Of a stretch of 64,000 bases of DNA, positions 26,612 to 35,827 are shown piece by piece (within the stretch, counting starts at the first letter, position 1; the number at the start of each line of letters is the position of its first letter). Location: the NCBI GenBank assembly GCA_030247675.1, contig JAOTRX010000009.1:62001-126000 (forward strand), given 5' to 3'. Origin of the DNA: Desulforhopalus sp. (lineage in GTDB: Bacteria > Desulfobacterota > Desulfobulbia > Desulfobulbales > Desulfocapsaceae). The translations under genes were made by a program, and so were the position numbers. The notes beneath the pieces are model-generated. The model saw nothing but the letters and a program-made list of their open reading frames with translations. It was not told the DNA's origin and searched no databases.

Positions 26612-27145
26612 ATGAAAAAGAAACTGGTAGTAACTGCCGTTTTTCTAGCAGGCATGGTATTGGCGGCAGGAGGAAGAGCAGCGGAAATGGTCATTGACAT
26701 CCATCATGTTTCCCACGAAGGGGTTGCGACTAAAATCGGTGCCATCAAGGCCGAACAGACCCCCTACGGGACACTCTTAACCCCTAATCTATCGGGGCTG
26801 ACTCCTGGTTTGCACGGATTCCATGTCCATGCGGCCGGCAATTGCGGGCCGATGGAAAAGGATGGTAATAAGGTAGCCGGCATGGCAGCCGGTGGTCATT
26901 ATGATCCAGGCCAGACCAATGTTCATGCCGGGCCATACGGTGCCGGCCATTTGGGCGATTTGCCCGCCTTGTTCGTCGATGCCGGAGGGATGGCTGTCCA
27001 TCCGGTTCTGGCACCTAGATTGAAGCTTGACGATCTGGCAGGCCGCTCTTTGATGATTCATGCCGGTGGTGACAACTATGCCGATGCCCCCAAACAGCTG
27101 GGCGGGGGTGGTGCGCGTGTAGCCTGTGGGGTGGTCGGGAACTGA
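26612..27145 (+). CDS. sodC: Periplasmic Cu/Zn superoxide dismutase
   Basis: The 177-residue protein has a signal peptide (KLVVTAVFLAGMVLAAGG, cleaved near AAE at about 24). Metal ligands are visible: GFHVHAAGNCG (two Cu His and the first structural Cys), GGHYDPGQTNVHAGPYGAGHLGDLPALFVD (Zn site with His and Asp), MIHAGGDNYAD (last Cu His), and a C-terminal ARVACGVV for the disulfide. The length equals other bacterial SodC. The SD AAGGGGA is good. It likely protects an anaerobe during oxygen exposure. Monocistronic. Confidence 0.93.
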   Translation: MKKKLVVTAVFLAGMVLAAGGRAAEMVIDIHHVSHEGVATKIGAIKAEQTPYGTLLTPNLSGLTPGLHGFHVHAAGNCGPMEKDGNKVAGMAAGGHYDPGQTNVHAGPYGAGHLGDLPALFVDAGGMAVHPVLAPRLKLDDLAGRSLMIHAGGDNYADAPKQLGGGGARVACGVVGN

Positions 27146-27235
27146 TCAGCTACAGGGAAAACTGGGAGTCCTTGCAAGTGGCTGCATTGTTACCATCGAG
27201 CGCTTCGCACTACTAGCCTTCGGTGGTTACCCGGT

Positions 27236-27787
27236 TCAGTTGCGAATGATCGGTCTTGCCAGGGCCTCATTGAGGAGCATCCTTAGATGGGACTGTTCGG
27301 TATCGCGATTGCGAATCATGGTGTGGAGATCGCGTTTGGTTTCGCGGTCGAGTTTTTTGTCGGTAAGTCTTTGTTCGTAGCTGGATATCTCGCTTTCCAG
27401 CCGGGCGATTTCCGAACGTAAGTTATAGATTTGCAGACCAAGTTCGACATTTTCGGCAAACAGGTAGCCGGTATCGCCGGGGCAAACCCTGCTGTTGCCG
27501 CTGCTGCCGCTCAGGCCGACTTCATAGCCACGGTCCGGGGTGCAGTATTCGATAACGCCGTTATGCCAGCCGTGCATATAGGTCTTCCGGTCCGGCAGGA
27601 TACGAACCTCCTGACAGGCCTCGCGGTGCATGGCAAGGCGCTGTTCCGGGTCCCAGCCATCCCGGCCATCTGCCCAGCCGATGTGTTCCCATGAGGTCGA
27701 TCCGGCCTCAAGACATTGTTCCTTGGTCATTGAGGCACAACCGACAAGCCCCGCCATTGCCAAATAGAGCAGCCATTGTGGTTTCAT
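27236..27787 (-). CDS. DUF2799 lipoprotein
   Basis: A 183-residue lipoprotein with signal and lipobox MKPQWLLYLAMAGLVGC, then CLEAGSTSWEHIGWADGRDG and EYCTPDRGYEVGLSG, the DUF2799 pattern. A C-terminal coiled coil (about 130-175: IYNLRSEIARLESEISSYEQ, then charged heptads) follows. The start at 27787 is fixed by the lipobox. It is last of three minus-strand lipoprotein genes. Function unknown. Confidence 0.8.
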   Translation of the reverse strand: MKPQWLLYLAMAGLVGCASMTKEQCLEAGSTSWEHIGWADGRDGWDPEQRLAMHREACQEVRILPDRKTYMHGWHNGVIEYCTPDRGYEVGLSGSSGNSRVCPGDTGYLFAENVELGLQIYNLRSEIARLESEISSYEQRLTDKKLDRETKRDLHTMIRNRDTEQSHLRMLLNEALARPIIRN

Positions 27788-27932
27788 GTAGTATTCACCG
27801 GGTTGCAGTCCCCTGTCGAGGAGCACCTTGATAATTCCCTCCTGGGCCGCCAAATACCTTCATCTTGCAAGGCAACCTTTGGTTTCGCAGGAATTTACGG
27901 GAATACAGGTTTTCCTCTTCGTGGAGTTCAGG

Positions 27933-28505
27933 TTAATTGCCGAACTTTATCAGTATCATCGGTTCTTCCCATTCAAAATAGGTGCTGCCGCCACTTTCCA
28001 CAAGGTCAATAATCGTTTCCGGTTTATCGAGAAGGTGCACGGAGTCATCCCGGTAGGTGTCGGTCTTGTTGGGATCGGTGGTGCTGGCCATGGCTTGCAA
28101 GCGCTTTGCCGCCACCGCCTCGCGGAAGGCAGCCACCGATGGCCGCCAGATGACAATCTTTCTGTCTTCCTTGGCGATTTTTCCCCAAAAATAGGTGCCG
28201 TCGGCCTTCTTGCCGGACTCTTCCAGGACGTTGGCAAACAACCATTTGCGGCCCTTGCTGACCTGGCATATTATTGATTCGAATTGCAGATTGCCGGATT
28301 TTTCCTCAATCCAGGCAAGTTGCAGGATGCCCTTGGCCTCGTCCTTCACCTTGATGGTAATCAGGGCGTCGCCGCAGAGCCATGTGCCGGCCCAGTCCTT
28401 GGCCGTTACCTGGTAATCGTCCAGGCCGACAGGAAATTGGGAGGTGACTGAGGAACAGCCACCAAGCAAGAGGCCGAGACAAAATACCAGGACGGATGCT
28501 TTCAT
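27933..28505 (-). CDS. Hypothetical lipoprotein
   Basis: A 190-residue predicted lipoprotein with lipobox LGLLLGGCSS at residues about 9-18, followed by a mixed beta-rich region (DWAGTWLCGDALITIKVKDE) without a motif I recognise. It may be a small beta-barrel or lipocalin-like fold, judging only from the alternating pattern. Start at 28505 with GGAG nearby. Same strand as the DUF2799 gene, 145 bases away. Confidence 0.7.
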   Translation of the reverse strand: MKASVLVFCLGLLLGGCSSVTSQFPVGLDDYQVTAKDWAGTWLCGDALITIKVKDEAKGILQLAWIEEKSGNLQFESIICQVSKGRKWLFANVLEESGKKADGTYFWGKIAKEDRKIVIWRPSVAAFREAVAAKRLQAMASTTDPNKTDTYRDDSVHLLDKPETIIDLVESGGSTYFEWEEPMILIKFGN

Positions 28506-28554
28506 TGTATTTCCTCTCCAAGGATGGGGGCTTGGGTCTCTCGGCCTGTATCCA

Positions 28555-28737
28555 TCATTGCGGTTCTACTGGCTTTGTTTGGCCATCTGTTGCCGAAAGT
28601 CCTGCCACGGGATTACTGGGATTGTGCACACCCTGCGGCGGCTCCCGGTCGCAACCAAGGAGTAGGCGGGCGAGCAGGAAGGCAAATACGCAGGTGAGGG
28701 CTACTGTCCGCCCTGAGACTGCATTTTTCCAGTTCAT
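28555..28737 (-). CDS. Small putative lipoprotein (60 residues)
   Basis: The start at 28737 has GGGAG 8 bases upstream. The peptide is one hydrophobic segment with a lipobox (ALTCVFAFLLARLLLGCDRE) and a short polar tail rich in Pro, Asn and Gly. It lies 49 bases upstream of the 190-residue lipoprotein gene and may share its mRNA. No homolog recognised; the SD, lipobox and context are the evidence. Confidence 0.55.
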   Translation of the reverse strand: MNWKNAVSGRTVALTCVFAFLLARLLLGCDREPPQGVHNPSNPVAGLSATDGQTKPVEPQ

Positions 28738-28842
28738 TGTGGGTCTCCCTTTTGCACGGTGTGGCTTTTCCTTAGTATGTATAAAAAATCGTGGCGGCAC
28801 AAGGGGACAAGTCGCAATGCCGGGCTTTGCCCCTGGAATAGC

Positions 28843-29709
28843 CTATTTCGCCGCTATGCGCAGTTTGCCCGCAACCTGCCGCATATTGTCGAACCAGTTT
28901 TCCGACAGCGGATCGATCAGCACCACTTCGCCGGCAATCTCCCTCGCCAGTAGCTTGGCGCTTTTCGAGGAAAACTGCGGTTGGGCAAAGATGACGTGGA
29001 TGTTTTGTGCCCGCGCCTCTTTGATGAGGGCATGCAGTTGCGCGGGTTTCGGCTCCTTGCCCTCGATCTCCACCGCCACCTGCTCCAGACCGTAATCCCT
29101 GGCAAAATATCCCCAGGAAGGGTGAAAGACCATGAAGCGCAGACCCTCCTTGCCCTTGAGAGTAGACCGCAACTCGCCATCAAGGATGTCGATCTCTTTG
29201 GTAAAGGCAGCAAGATTTTCCCGGAAAAACGAGGCCTTGTCGGGGAACAGGCCGGAGAGTGCATCGGTCATCGTTTCCGCCTGTTTTTTGACGAGGGTAG
29301 GCGACAGCCAGATGTGTGGATCAGATCCCTCGTCTCCGTGGCCATTGTCGTGGTGCTCGACCATGGCCAGTTTGTCAATGCCGGCGTTGGTATGAACAAT
29401 CTTCAGCTTCGGATTAACACCGGTAAACTTGTCCAGCCAGGTCGCTTCAAAAGGCATGCCTATGGCAAAATAGGCCCGGCTCGCCGCCAGTTTTCGCATT
29501 TGCGAGGGTTTTGGTTCGTAGGTATGGGGATTGGCCCCCGGCGCGACCATGACCTCGATATTGAGGCTGTCTTTGCAAATTTGTTGCATAAAAAATTTCT
29601 GCGGCAGGATCGACACAAAGACCATTTCCTCAGGCCGGGCGGCAGCCTGGGGTTGGGAAGATAACAATGCAAATAATAAGAAAAAAATTGTGTAGGTGAG
29701 ATGTCTCAT
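28843..29709 (-). CDS. znuA: Zinc/manganese-type ABC substrate-binding protein (ZnuA-like)
   Basis: A 288-residue cluster A-I metal-binding protein with a signal peptide (LTYTIFFLLFALLSSQPQAA). It has VAPGANPHTYEPKPSQM (first His ligand), the short His/Asp-rich loop EHHDNGHGDEGSDPHIWLSP typical of ZnuA, MVFHPSWGYFARDYGL, and a C-terminal VVLIDPLSENW. No znuB or znuC lies in this window, so the permease must be elsewhere. The palindrome 48 bases upstream could be a zinc operator. Confidence 0.85.
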   Translation of the reverse strand: MRHLTYTIFFLLFALLSSQPQAAARPEEMVFVSILPQKFFMQQICKDSLNIEVMVAPGANPHTYEPKPSQMRKLAASRAYFAIGMPFEATWLDKFTGVNPKLKIVHTNAGIDKLAMVEHHDNGHGDEGSDPHIWLSPTLVKKQAETMTDALSGLFPDKASFFRENLAAFTKEIDILDGELRSTLKGKEGLRFMVFHPSWGYFARDYGLEQVAVEIEGKEPKPAQLHALIKEARAQNIHVIFAQPQFSSKSAKLLAREIAGEVVLIDPLSENWFDNMRQVAGKLRIAAK

Positions 29710-29756
29710 TGCAGTTCTCCGGCAAGAGGGGAAATACATGTTGGGCAAATTAGGTT

Positions 29757-29773
29757 ATGCAACTATATTGCAT
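29757..29773 (-). promoter_or_regulatory. Palindrome upstream of znuA, candidate Zur/Fur-family operator
   Basis: ATGCAA-CTATA-TTGCAT is a perfect inverted repeat in an AT-rich context, 48 bases before the ZnuA-like start. Size and AT-richness fit Fur-family sites. Assignment to Zur rests on the downstream gene only. Confidence 0.45.
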
Positions 29774-29999
29774 TATCACCGACAGACAAGATTTTTTTAG
29801 GAACACTCCCATTCAAGTCCAGGTTGCCCAAGAAATTCTGCCGGTTCGGAGCATCAATTGCTGTCCCAATGGAATTTCTTTTGAAGTGATTGCCGGTACA
29901 GGGGTATCATAGGAACGATCTTTAAATGGAGTGTCCCGGATGCATTGGTCCTTTGTAGAACATCCTTCCCGTGGAAATTTAATCATCAAGGAGAAAGAC

Positions 30000-30677
30000 A
30001 TGAAACTCAGGTACTTTTCCCATTCGTCCTTCCAGATTACCACCGATGCCGGACAGATCATTCTTATCGACCCCTTCCTTGACGGCAATCCGACTGCGCC
30101 GGTCGGGTCGGCGGATGTTGCCGCCGATTTCATTATCCTGACCCATGCCCACGGCGACCATGTGGGGGATTCCTTCAAGATCGCCAAACGCACCAATCCG
30201 CTGTTTATCTGCGTCAACGAGCTGGCCAATTACTGCATCGAAAAGGGCTTTCGCGCCCATAACATGCACATCGGCGGGGGGCATGACTTTCCCTTCGGCC
30301 GGCTGAAGTTCACCATCGCCCATCACGGTTCCATGACCCCGGATAACACCTACGGCGGGTCGCCGGCCGGGGTGGTGCTGACCATCGACGGCAAGTCGTT
30401 GTACCATACCGGCGATACCGGCCTTTTTTACGACATGAAACTGATTGGCGAAATGACCCCGCTCGATTATATGCTGTTGCCGATCGGCGACAACTTCACC
30501 ATGGGCATCGGTGATGCGGTGAAGGCGGTTGAACTTGCAGCGCCGGGTGTCGCCATCCCCATGCACTTCAACACCTTCCCGGTCATCGAGGCCGATCCGG
30601 CAGAATTTAAAAGGCAGGTCGAGGCGATCGGCAAGAAGGCCGTGGTCATGGGCTACGGTGAAGAAATGGTCCTGTAG
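30000..30677 (+). CDS. UPF0173-type metallo-beta-lactamase-fold hydrolase
   Basis: A 225-residue cytoplasmic hydrolase with the dinuclear metal motif THAHGDHVGD at about 49-58, further ligands in FTIAHHGSMTPD and YHTGDTGLFYDMKLI, and a terminal MHFNTFPVIEADPAEF, the pattern of UPF0173. Substrate unknown. The ATG at 30000 has AAGGAG. The EamA transporter gene follows within about 40 bases, so they are probably co-transcribed. Confidence 0.9.
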   Translation: MKLRYFSHSSFQITTDAGQIILIDPFLDGNPTAPVGSADVAADFIILTHAHGDHVGDSFKIAKRTNPLFICVNELANYCIEKGFRAHNMHIGGGHDFPFGRLKFTIAHHGSMTPDNTYGGSPAGVVLTIDGKSLYHTGDTGLFYDMKLIGEMTPLDYMLLPIGDNFTMGIGDAVKAVELAAPGVAIPMHFNTFPVIEADPAEFKRQVEAIGKKAVVMGYGEEMVL

Positions 30678-30717
30678 GGACCTTGGAGATTCATTGAAAA
30701 CAGAGAGCGTTACCAGT

Positions 30718-31641
30718 ATGCCGGTAGCGGCCGACAGCGGACTGCCCCTTGCGGTATCCTTGTACACCGTATTTTTGTGTATGCTGTTCGGTGCCAACAC
30801 GGTGGCGGTGAAGATAAGCCTCACCGGCATCGGGGTCTTTACCACCGCCGGTTTGCGCTTTGGTGTGGCGACGGCGGTGCTGATGTTTTGGGCAGCCTGC
30901 ACCGGCAAACCGCTGGCCCTTACCCGCCATCAGGTCCGGCAGCTGGCGCCGCTCGGTGTGATTTTCTTTTGCCAGCTGGCCCTTTTTAATTTCGGCCAGA
31001 GCATGACCACCGCCGCGCACGGCACTCTCATTTCCAATGTATTGCCCTTTGTAGTGATGATTCTCGCCCATTTTTTCATTCCCGGCGAAAGGGCCAGTCT
31101 GGGCAAGGCGGCTGGCCTGGTCCTTGGTTTTGCCGGGGTGGCCCTGCTGTTTTATGATAGCGCCACCCTGACCGGTGAAGCCCTGCATGGTGATTTTTTG
31201 ATCTTGCTGGCGGTACTGGTCTGGTCCTGTAACGTCGTCTACATGAAAAAGATCATTTCCGGGTTTCATCCTCTGCAGGTCACCATCTATCCTATGGCCA
31301 TGGCCGTCCCGGCCTATCTGCTGTGCGGGTATTTCTTCGATGGCCAGATGATCAGGACCCTGGACGCCCCGGTGGTGAGCGCCATGTTGTACCAGGCCCT
31401 GGTCACCGCCTCCTTCGGCTTTGTCGCTTGGAACACCCTGATCGCCAAATACGGGGCGACGACTCTCCACGCCTTCGTCTTTGTCATGCCGATTTCCGGG
31501 GTGTTTCTCGGTGTGGTCCTGCTCGACGAACCGGTGACCGCCAATCTTATTGTGGCGATTCTCTTGGTTACGGCAGGATTGATTGTCGTCAATCGGCGGG
31601 GGGCGGGGCGCTCGGAAAAGGCTGCCGGATCAGGGGCGTAA
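30718..31641 (+). CDS. EamA-type drug/metabolite transporter
   Basis: A 307-residue permease with ten predicted helices in two EamA repeats; FGANTVAVKISLTGIG opens the first and PISGVFLGVVLLDEPVT closes the second. I list the ATG at 30718, but a TTG at 30694 has a better-placed GGAG (5 bases) and would add eight residues. Substrate cannot be told. It converges on the BMP-type transporter genes. Confidence 0.87.
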   Translation: MPVAADSGLPLAVSLYTVFLCMLFGANTVAVKISLTGIGVFTTAGLRFGVATAVLMFWAACTGKPLALTRHQVRQLAPLGVIFFCQLALFNFGQSMTTAAHGTLISNVLPFVVMILAHFFIPGERASLGKAAGLVLGFAGVALLFYDSATLTGEALHGDFLILLAVLVWSCNVVYMKKIISGFHPLQVTIYPMAMAVPAYLLCGYFFDGQMIRTLDAPVVSAMLYQALVTASFGFVAWNTLIAKYGATTLHAFVFVMPISGVFLGVVLLDEPVTANLIVAILLVTAGLIVVNRRGAGRSEKAAGSGA

Positions 31642-31686
31642 GCCAGCTCAGGTGACCTCAACCGCACAACCTGCACCCTTCGTAAC

Positions 31687-32631
31687 CTACGATCTCCGAT
31701 AGGCCTTGCCCAACCATTTCGGCGGTTTGCCGCTGAAGAGGCGGGTTATCCGGCCCGGCCGTTTCGAGCTGAGGTGGATGAGGATCAGGGCAAAGATCAT
31801 CAGCGGGAAGGGTGCCACCTGGAAGATCTGGCCCGGAATGGCCGGGAAAAAATCCTGAAAATAGATGCCGAGCAGCTGCAACATGCCGAAGAGGTAGGCC
31901 CCGGCGATGACCCGCAGCGGGTTCCAGCTGCCGAAGATGACCAGGGCGAGGGCAATCCAGCCGATGCCCTCGCAGCCCTGGGGCTGGCCCCAGCCCGGTT
32001 TGACGGCCAGGGAAAAGGCGGCGCCGGCAAGGCCGACGAGCATCCCGCCGGCGATGGTGGCAAGTATTCGTACCTTTGTCGGGTTGATACCGCGGGCCCA
32101 GCAGCCCTCCGGGTTTTCCCCGGCGGCCCTGACCAGCAGGCCGTATCTTGTGTGGTAGAGAAAATAGAAGCAGCAGGGGATGGCCAGAAAACTGAGGTAG
32201 ACGACCAGGGAATGGCTGAACAGCACCTTGCCGAAAAAGGGGATGTCGGCCAGGAAGGGCAGGGGCATGGTTGCCAGTTGCGGCCCTTGCTGCCTGGCAT
32301 AGGGATTGCCGAGAAAGTAGGCGAGATCCCTGCATAAAAATGTCAGGGCAAAGCCTACGGCGACCTGCGATTGGCCAAGCCACACGCCGATAACCGTCAG
32401 AAGAGCCGCGACCAAGCCGCCGACCAGGACCGCCGCGACAAATCCGAGGGCCAGGGATTGCGACCGGCTGGCGACAACAAAACCGGTCATGGCGCTGAGT
32501 AGGATGGTGCCGTCCAGTGACAGGTTGACGACACCGGCCTTCTCGGTCAGGGTTTCGCCGAGGGCGGCAAGTACCAGCGGTGCCGCCATAACCACGATGG
32601 CGGCGACAAAGGAGGCTAAAGAGATATCCAT
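31687..32631 (-). CDS. BMP-type ABC transporter permease 2 (nucleoside/sugar-like)
   Basis: A 314-residue inner-membrane permease of the BPD_transp_2 group (YufQ/NupQ-like): ALGETLTEKAGVVNLSLDGT near the N-terminus and LLVRAAGENPEGCWARGI in the middle, both typical. The start overlaps the upstream permease stop as TGATG, which fixes the start at 32631. It is last of ATPase-permease-permease. Confidence 0.87.
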   Translation of the reverse strand: MDISLASFVAAIVVMAAPLVLAALGETLTEKAGVVNLSLDGTILLSAMTGFVVASRSQSLALGFVAAVLVGGLVAALLTVIGVWLGQSQVAVGFALTFLCRDLAYFLGNPYARQQGPQLATMPLPFLADIPFFGKVLFSHSLVVYLSFLAIPCCFYFLYHTRYGLLVRAAGENPEGCWARGINPTKVRILATIAGGMLVGLAGAAFSLAVKPGWGQPQGCEGIGWIALALVIFGSWNPLRVIAGAYLFGMLQLLGIYFQDFFPAIPGQIFQVAPFPLMIFALILIHLSSKRPGRITRLFSGKPPKWLGKAYRRS

Positions 32632-33698
32632 CAGCTTGCCCCCCGCTGGCGTTTTTGCAGGCCGTGCACCAGCAGGGCACTGACCACGCAGGCCCCCTGG
32701 ATGACCCCGGACAGGGCCGAATCGAGCTGCAGGACGATCGGCAGTTGAATGGAACCGGCGGCAAGACCGGCAAAGAACAGGCAGATGATTGGCACCGGGC
32801 TGGTCCGGTAGTTGGCGAGCATGACCACGAGAAGCGCCAGATAGCCATAACCGCTGGATATCGGCGGCAGGAGGCGATGATACACACAGGCCACCTGCAG
32901 GCCACCGGCAAGGCCAGCAAGACCGCCGCCGATGGCCATGGCCGCAAGTCCGGTGCGCTCGGGGCGAATGGCAAAGAGCGGTGCCGCCATGGGGTTGTTG
33001 CCTGTTGCGGTGATCCTCAGGCCAAAGCGGGTAGCGCCGAGGATAAGAGCGGTCGCGGCAAAGGCGCACAGGGCGATGGCCAGGGCGGCCGGGGCAAAGC
33101 GCCAGCCGGGTGGGGTGTACATCCATAATTCCCTGGCAAACATGTCGGTGCCGCTCATTGAGGCGATTCCGGCGCGTTTCCACGGCCCCATGATCAGCCA
33201 GATGATCAGGCCCTGGGCGACGAAGTTCAGGCCCAGGCCGCCAAAGATCTCGTTGACCCCGCCGCGGTTCTTAAGGAGCCCGGCAAGCCCGCCCCACAGC
33301 CCGCCACCGACAAAACCCATGGCAAGCGCCAGGCTGAGAGTCAGCATCGGCGGCAGTCCAAGGTCGCCCAAGCGGAGAATGGCGGTTGTGGCGATTGCCC
33401 CCAGGATCATCTGGCCTTCGACGCCAATATTCCACAGCCCGGCGCGAAAGGTAAAGAGCAGGCAGCAGGAACAGAGGAGCAGGGGAATCCACACCGACAA
33501 AACGTGGCTGAACTTTTGCCAGGAGGCGACGGAGCCCTTGCCGATGGTGGTGACAATGGTCCCCGGGGCAATACCGAGGGCCAGCAGCAACAGGCTCACT
33601 GCACCGGCCGCCAGGGCGATAATCCACAGGGCGGTAAAGATTTTTGAAAAAAGAAGCCGGTTGACAAGCTGGGGTGTTTTCATGATTGCGGGCCGCAT
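32631..33698 (-). CDS. BMP-type ABC transporter permease 1 (nucleoside/sugar-like)
   Basis: A 355-residue permease (YufP/NupP-like) with about nine helices; FRAGLWNIGVEGQMILGAIA and LRITATGNNPMAAPLFAI are the recognised motifs. The first ATG (33698) is 23 bases after the ATPase stop; an alternative ATG lies at 33683. Neither has a clear SD, so translation may be coupled to the ATPase gene. Confidence 0.87.
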   Translation of the reverse strand: MRPAIMKTPQLVNRLLFSKIFTALWIIALAAGAVSLLLLALGIAPGTIVTTIGKGSVASWQKFSHVLSVWIPLLLCSCCLLFTFRAGLWNIGVEGQMILGAIATTAILRLGDLGLPPMLTLSLALAMGFVGGGLWGGLAGLLKNRGGVNEIFGGLGLNFVAQGLIIWLIMGPWKRAGIASMSGTDMFARELWMYTPPGWRFAPAALAIALCAFAATALILGATRFGLRITATGNNPMAAPLFAIRPERTGLAAMAIGGGLAGLAGGLQVACVYHRLLPPISSGYGYLALLVVMLANYRTSPVPIICLFFAGLAAGSIQLPIVLQLDSALSGVIQGACVVSALLVHGLQKRQRGAS

Positions 33699-33721
33699 GG
33701 CCTAATGGGTGATGGCGGCAT

Positions 33722-35182
33722 CTAACGATCCCCTGTCGGTTCGACCTGGCCGGTTATGGCCCGGGAAAGCGCGTGGTAGCTGGTGTCCCTGGTCGGGGTG
33801 TCGAGGACGATCCTGCCGTTGTAAAAAACCAGGATACGGCTTGCCTGGCTCATCAGCTCTTCAAGGTCCGGGGAGGCGAAGACGATGGCCCCATCGGCCG
33901 GCAAGCGGCGGTGGAGATGGCTCCAGGTCCAGGCGGAGGAGTGGACGTCGAGGCCGCGGGTCGGGTTTTCCATGAGGATCAGCCGTACCCCCTCGGGGAT
34001 GAGGGAAAGCAGCAGCCGCTGCTGGTTGCCGCCGGAAAGATCCTCGACCAGTGTCTCCGGTTGGCCCTTGATGCTATGGGTGGCAATCGCCTGGCGGGTG
34101 CCGGCAAGACCTGTTGAAGAGGTAATGAGGGCCCTGCCCGGCGCGGCCAGAAGGTGATGCTCGCGCACCGTCATGCCGGGAAAGAGCCCTTCGGCCAGCC
34201 GGTCGGCGGGGAGGAAGACCGTCGCCCTGTCGGTCAGGCTGCTGACGCCCCGCAGCGGGGCCCCGAAACGCCTGACCTCACCGGATTCCGGTGGCAATAA
34301 ACCGCAGGCGGTTTTCAGAAAGATCGTTTGACCACTGCCGTCGATCCCCGCCAAGCCGACAACCTCGCCGGCGCAGATGGTGATCGACATCTCCTCTAAC
34401 CGGGATCTACCGCCACCGCCGCTAACCTTGGTAAATTCGAGGACCGCATCGCCTCCGGCCGCTTTCTCCGGTGGCGGATGGTGTTCGGGCAGGCTGTCGA
34501 ACATGGCATGGAGCAGGGCGTCGCGGTCGAAGGGCCGCTGCCGGGTCGCTGCCACCCGGCCATGGCGCAGCACCGTCACCGTATCGCAGAGCAGGTCGAT
34601 TTCTTCCAGCTTATGGGACACGAGAAGGATGGCAGCGCCCTTTGCCTTCAGGCGTTGCAGGGCGGCAAAGAGCAGCTCCTGCTGCTTTTCGGAGATGCCG
34701 GTGGTTGGTTCGTCGAGGATCAGCGTCATGACTCCGAGACTCACCAATCGCAATAGCTCCAGTTGCTGCCGTTCGCCGATGGTCAGCTCTTCCACCCGGC
34801 TGTCCGGATGCAGGGAAAAGCCGAAGGTGTCAGCCAGTTCGGCCAGTTCGGCGCGCGCCGCGGCTGGGGCAAAGACCGACCGCCCGGCCATGAAATTATC
34901 AAGGACCGACAGTTGCGGAAAGTCGAGGGGTTCCTGGTAGAGCATGCCTATACCCAGACGGAGCGCGTCCTTTGGTCCATCAAGGCGGGCCTTCCCGCCA
35001 TTATACAAGATCTCGCCGCCGCTCCTGGTGATGAAGCCGGTGAGCACCTTCATCAGGGTTGACTTGCCGGCCCCATTCTCCCCGACAATGCCGTGGATGG
35101 ACCCCGCTTCGGCCTTCATGTTTACCCCGTGCAGGGCCTGAACCTTGCCGAAGCTTTTATGGATATCTGTCAGTTCGATCAT
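33722..35182 (-). CDS. BMP-type ABC transporter ATPase (two nucleotide-binding domains)
   Basis: A 486-residue cytoplasmic protein with two ABC domains, as in RbsA/YufO. The first has Walker A GENGAGKSTLMK, signature LTIGERQQLELL, and LILDEPTTGIS. In the second, Walker A is degenerate (GIDGSGQTIFLKT, Gln for Lys), while LSGGNQQRLLLSL and LILMENPTRGLDV remain, which is common in this family. It drives the two downstream permeases. The probable binding protein is encoded 1.7 kb upstream. Confidence 0.9.
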   Translation of the reverse strand: MIELTDIHKSFGKVQALHGVNMKAEAGSIHGIVGENGAGKSTLMKVLTGFITRSGGEILYNGGKARLDGPKDALRLGIGMLYQEPLDFPQLSVLDNFMAGRSVFAPAAARAELAELADTFGFSLHPDSRVEELTIGERQQLELLRLVSLGVMTLILDEPTTGISEKQQELLFAALQRLKAKGAAILLVSHKLEEIDLLCDTVTVLRHGRVAATRQRPFDRDALLHAMFDSLPEHHPPPEKAAGGDAVLEFTKVSGGGGRSRLEEMSITICAGEVVGLAGIDGSGQTIFLKTACGLLPPESGEVRRFGAPLRGVSSLTDRATVFLPADRLAEGLFPGMTVREHHLLAAPGRALITSSTGLAGTRQAIATHSIKGQPETLVEDLSGGNQQRLLLSLIPEGVRLILMENPTRGLDVHSSAWTWSHLHRRLPADGAIVFASPDLEELMSQASRILVFYNGRIVLDTPTRDTSYHALSRAITGQVEPTGDR

Positions 35183-35275
35183 TGTACGCTAAAAGTCAGG
35201 GTCTTTACCGATTGCCAATTATGCTGGCCAGCGGTGTCCGGGCCTGGCCGTGCCCGCTTGCTGGTGTGGTTTTTA

Positions 35276-35746
35276 TCATTTTCCCAGATCCAATTCCATA
35301 TATCTTGTCGTCGGATCGGGATTAAAACGGTACGGCTCGATCTCCTTGAAGCCCAAGTCCTTATACAGCCCTATTGCCGCCTGCATATGCCCGAGGGTAT
35401 CCAACCGCATCTTCCGGTAGCCAAGCCCCTTTGCTGCCTGGATAAGTCGCGTGCACAGATTGCGGCCGAGGCCCAGGTGCTTGAATTGGTCGTAAACAAA
35501 CAACCGCTTCATTTCGCAAATGGGAGCTGCAAATACCCGCAGCCCTACGCCGCCGGCGGGAACGCCATCGTGCCGGGCGAGAAGAAATATTCCCTGCGGA
35601 GGGCCGTACATGGCAGGGAAACCAGAGAATTCTTTGTCAATATCTTGAAAAGACAGATCCATGTTCAACCAGGAAATATAGTCTCTCGTTATTTGTATTG
35701 CGATGGAGAAATCCATCTCCGTTACGCATTGCTTGATTTCGATCAT
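35276..35746 (-). CDS. GNAT-family N-acetyltransferase
   Basis: A 156-residue cytoplasmic GNAT enzyme. The acetyl-CoA-binding stretch EMKRLFVYDQFKHLGLGRNL (V-x-x-x-x-x-x-G-x-G) is at about 78-97, and LDTLGHMQAAIGLYKDLGF near the C-terminus is typical of the branch that acetylates small molecules. It lies between the thioesterase gene and the ABC ATPase gene on the same strand, 93 bases upstream of the latter. Substrate unknown. Confidence 0.85.
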   Translation of the reverse strand: MIEIKQCVTEMDFSIAIQITRDYISWLNMDLSFQDIDKEFSGFPAMYGPPQGIFLLARHDGVPAGGVGLRVFAAPICEMKRLFVYDQFKHLGLGRNLCTRLIQAAKGLGYRKMRLDTLGHMQAAIGLYKDLGFKEIEPYRFNPDPTTRYMELDLGK

Positions 35747-35827
35747 GTGGTTTTCTCAGGGCACCTGGATGTACGGCCAATTCTCGGATTCGGCCATCAT
35801 CGGCCATTCTGCCATCCCTTGATACTT

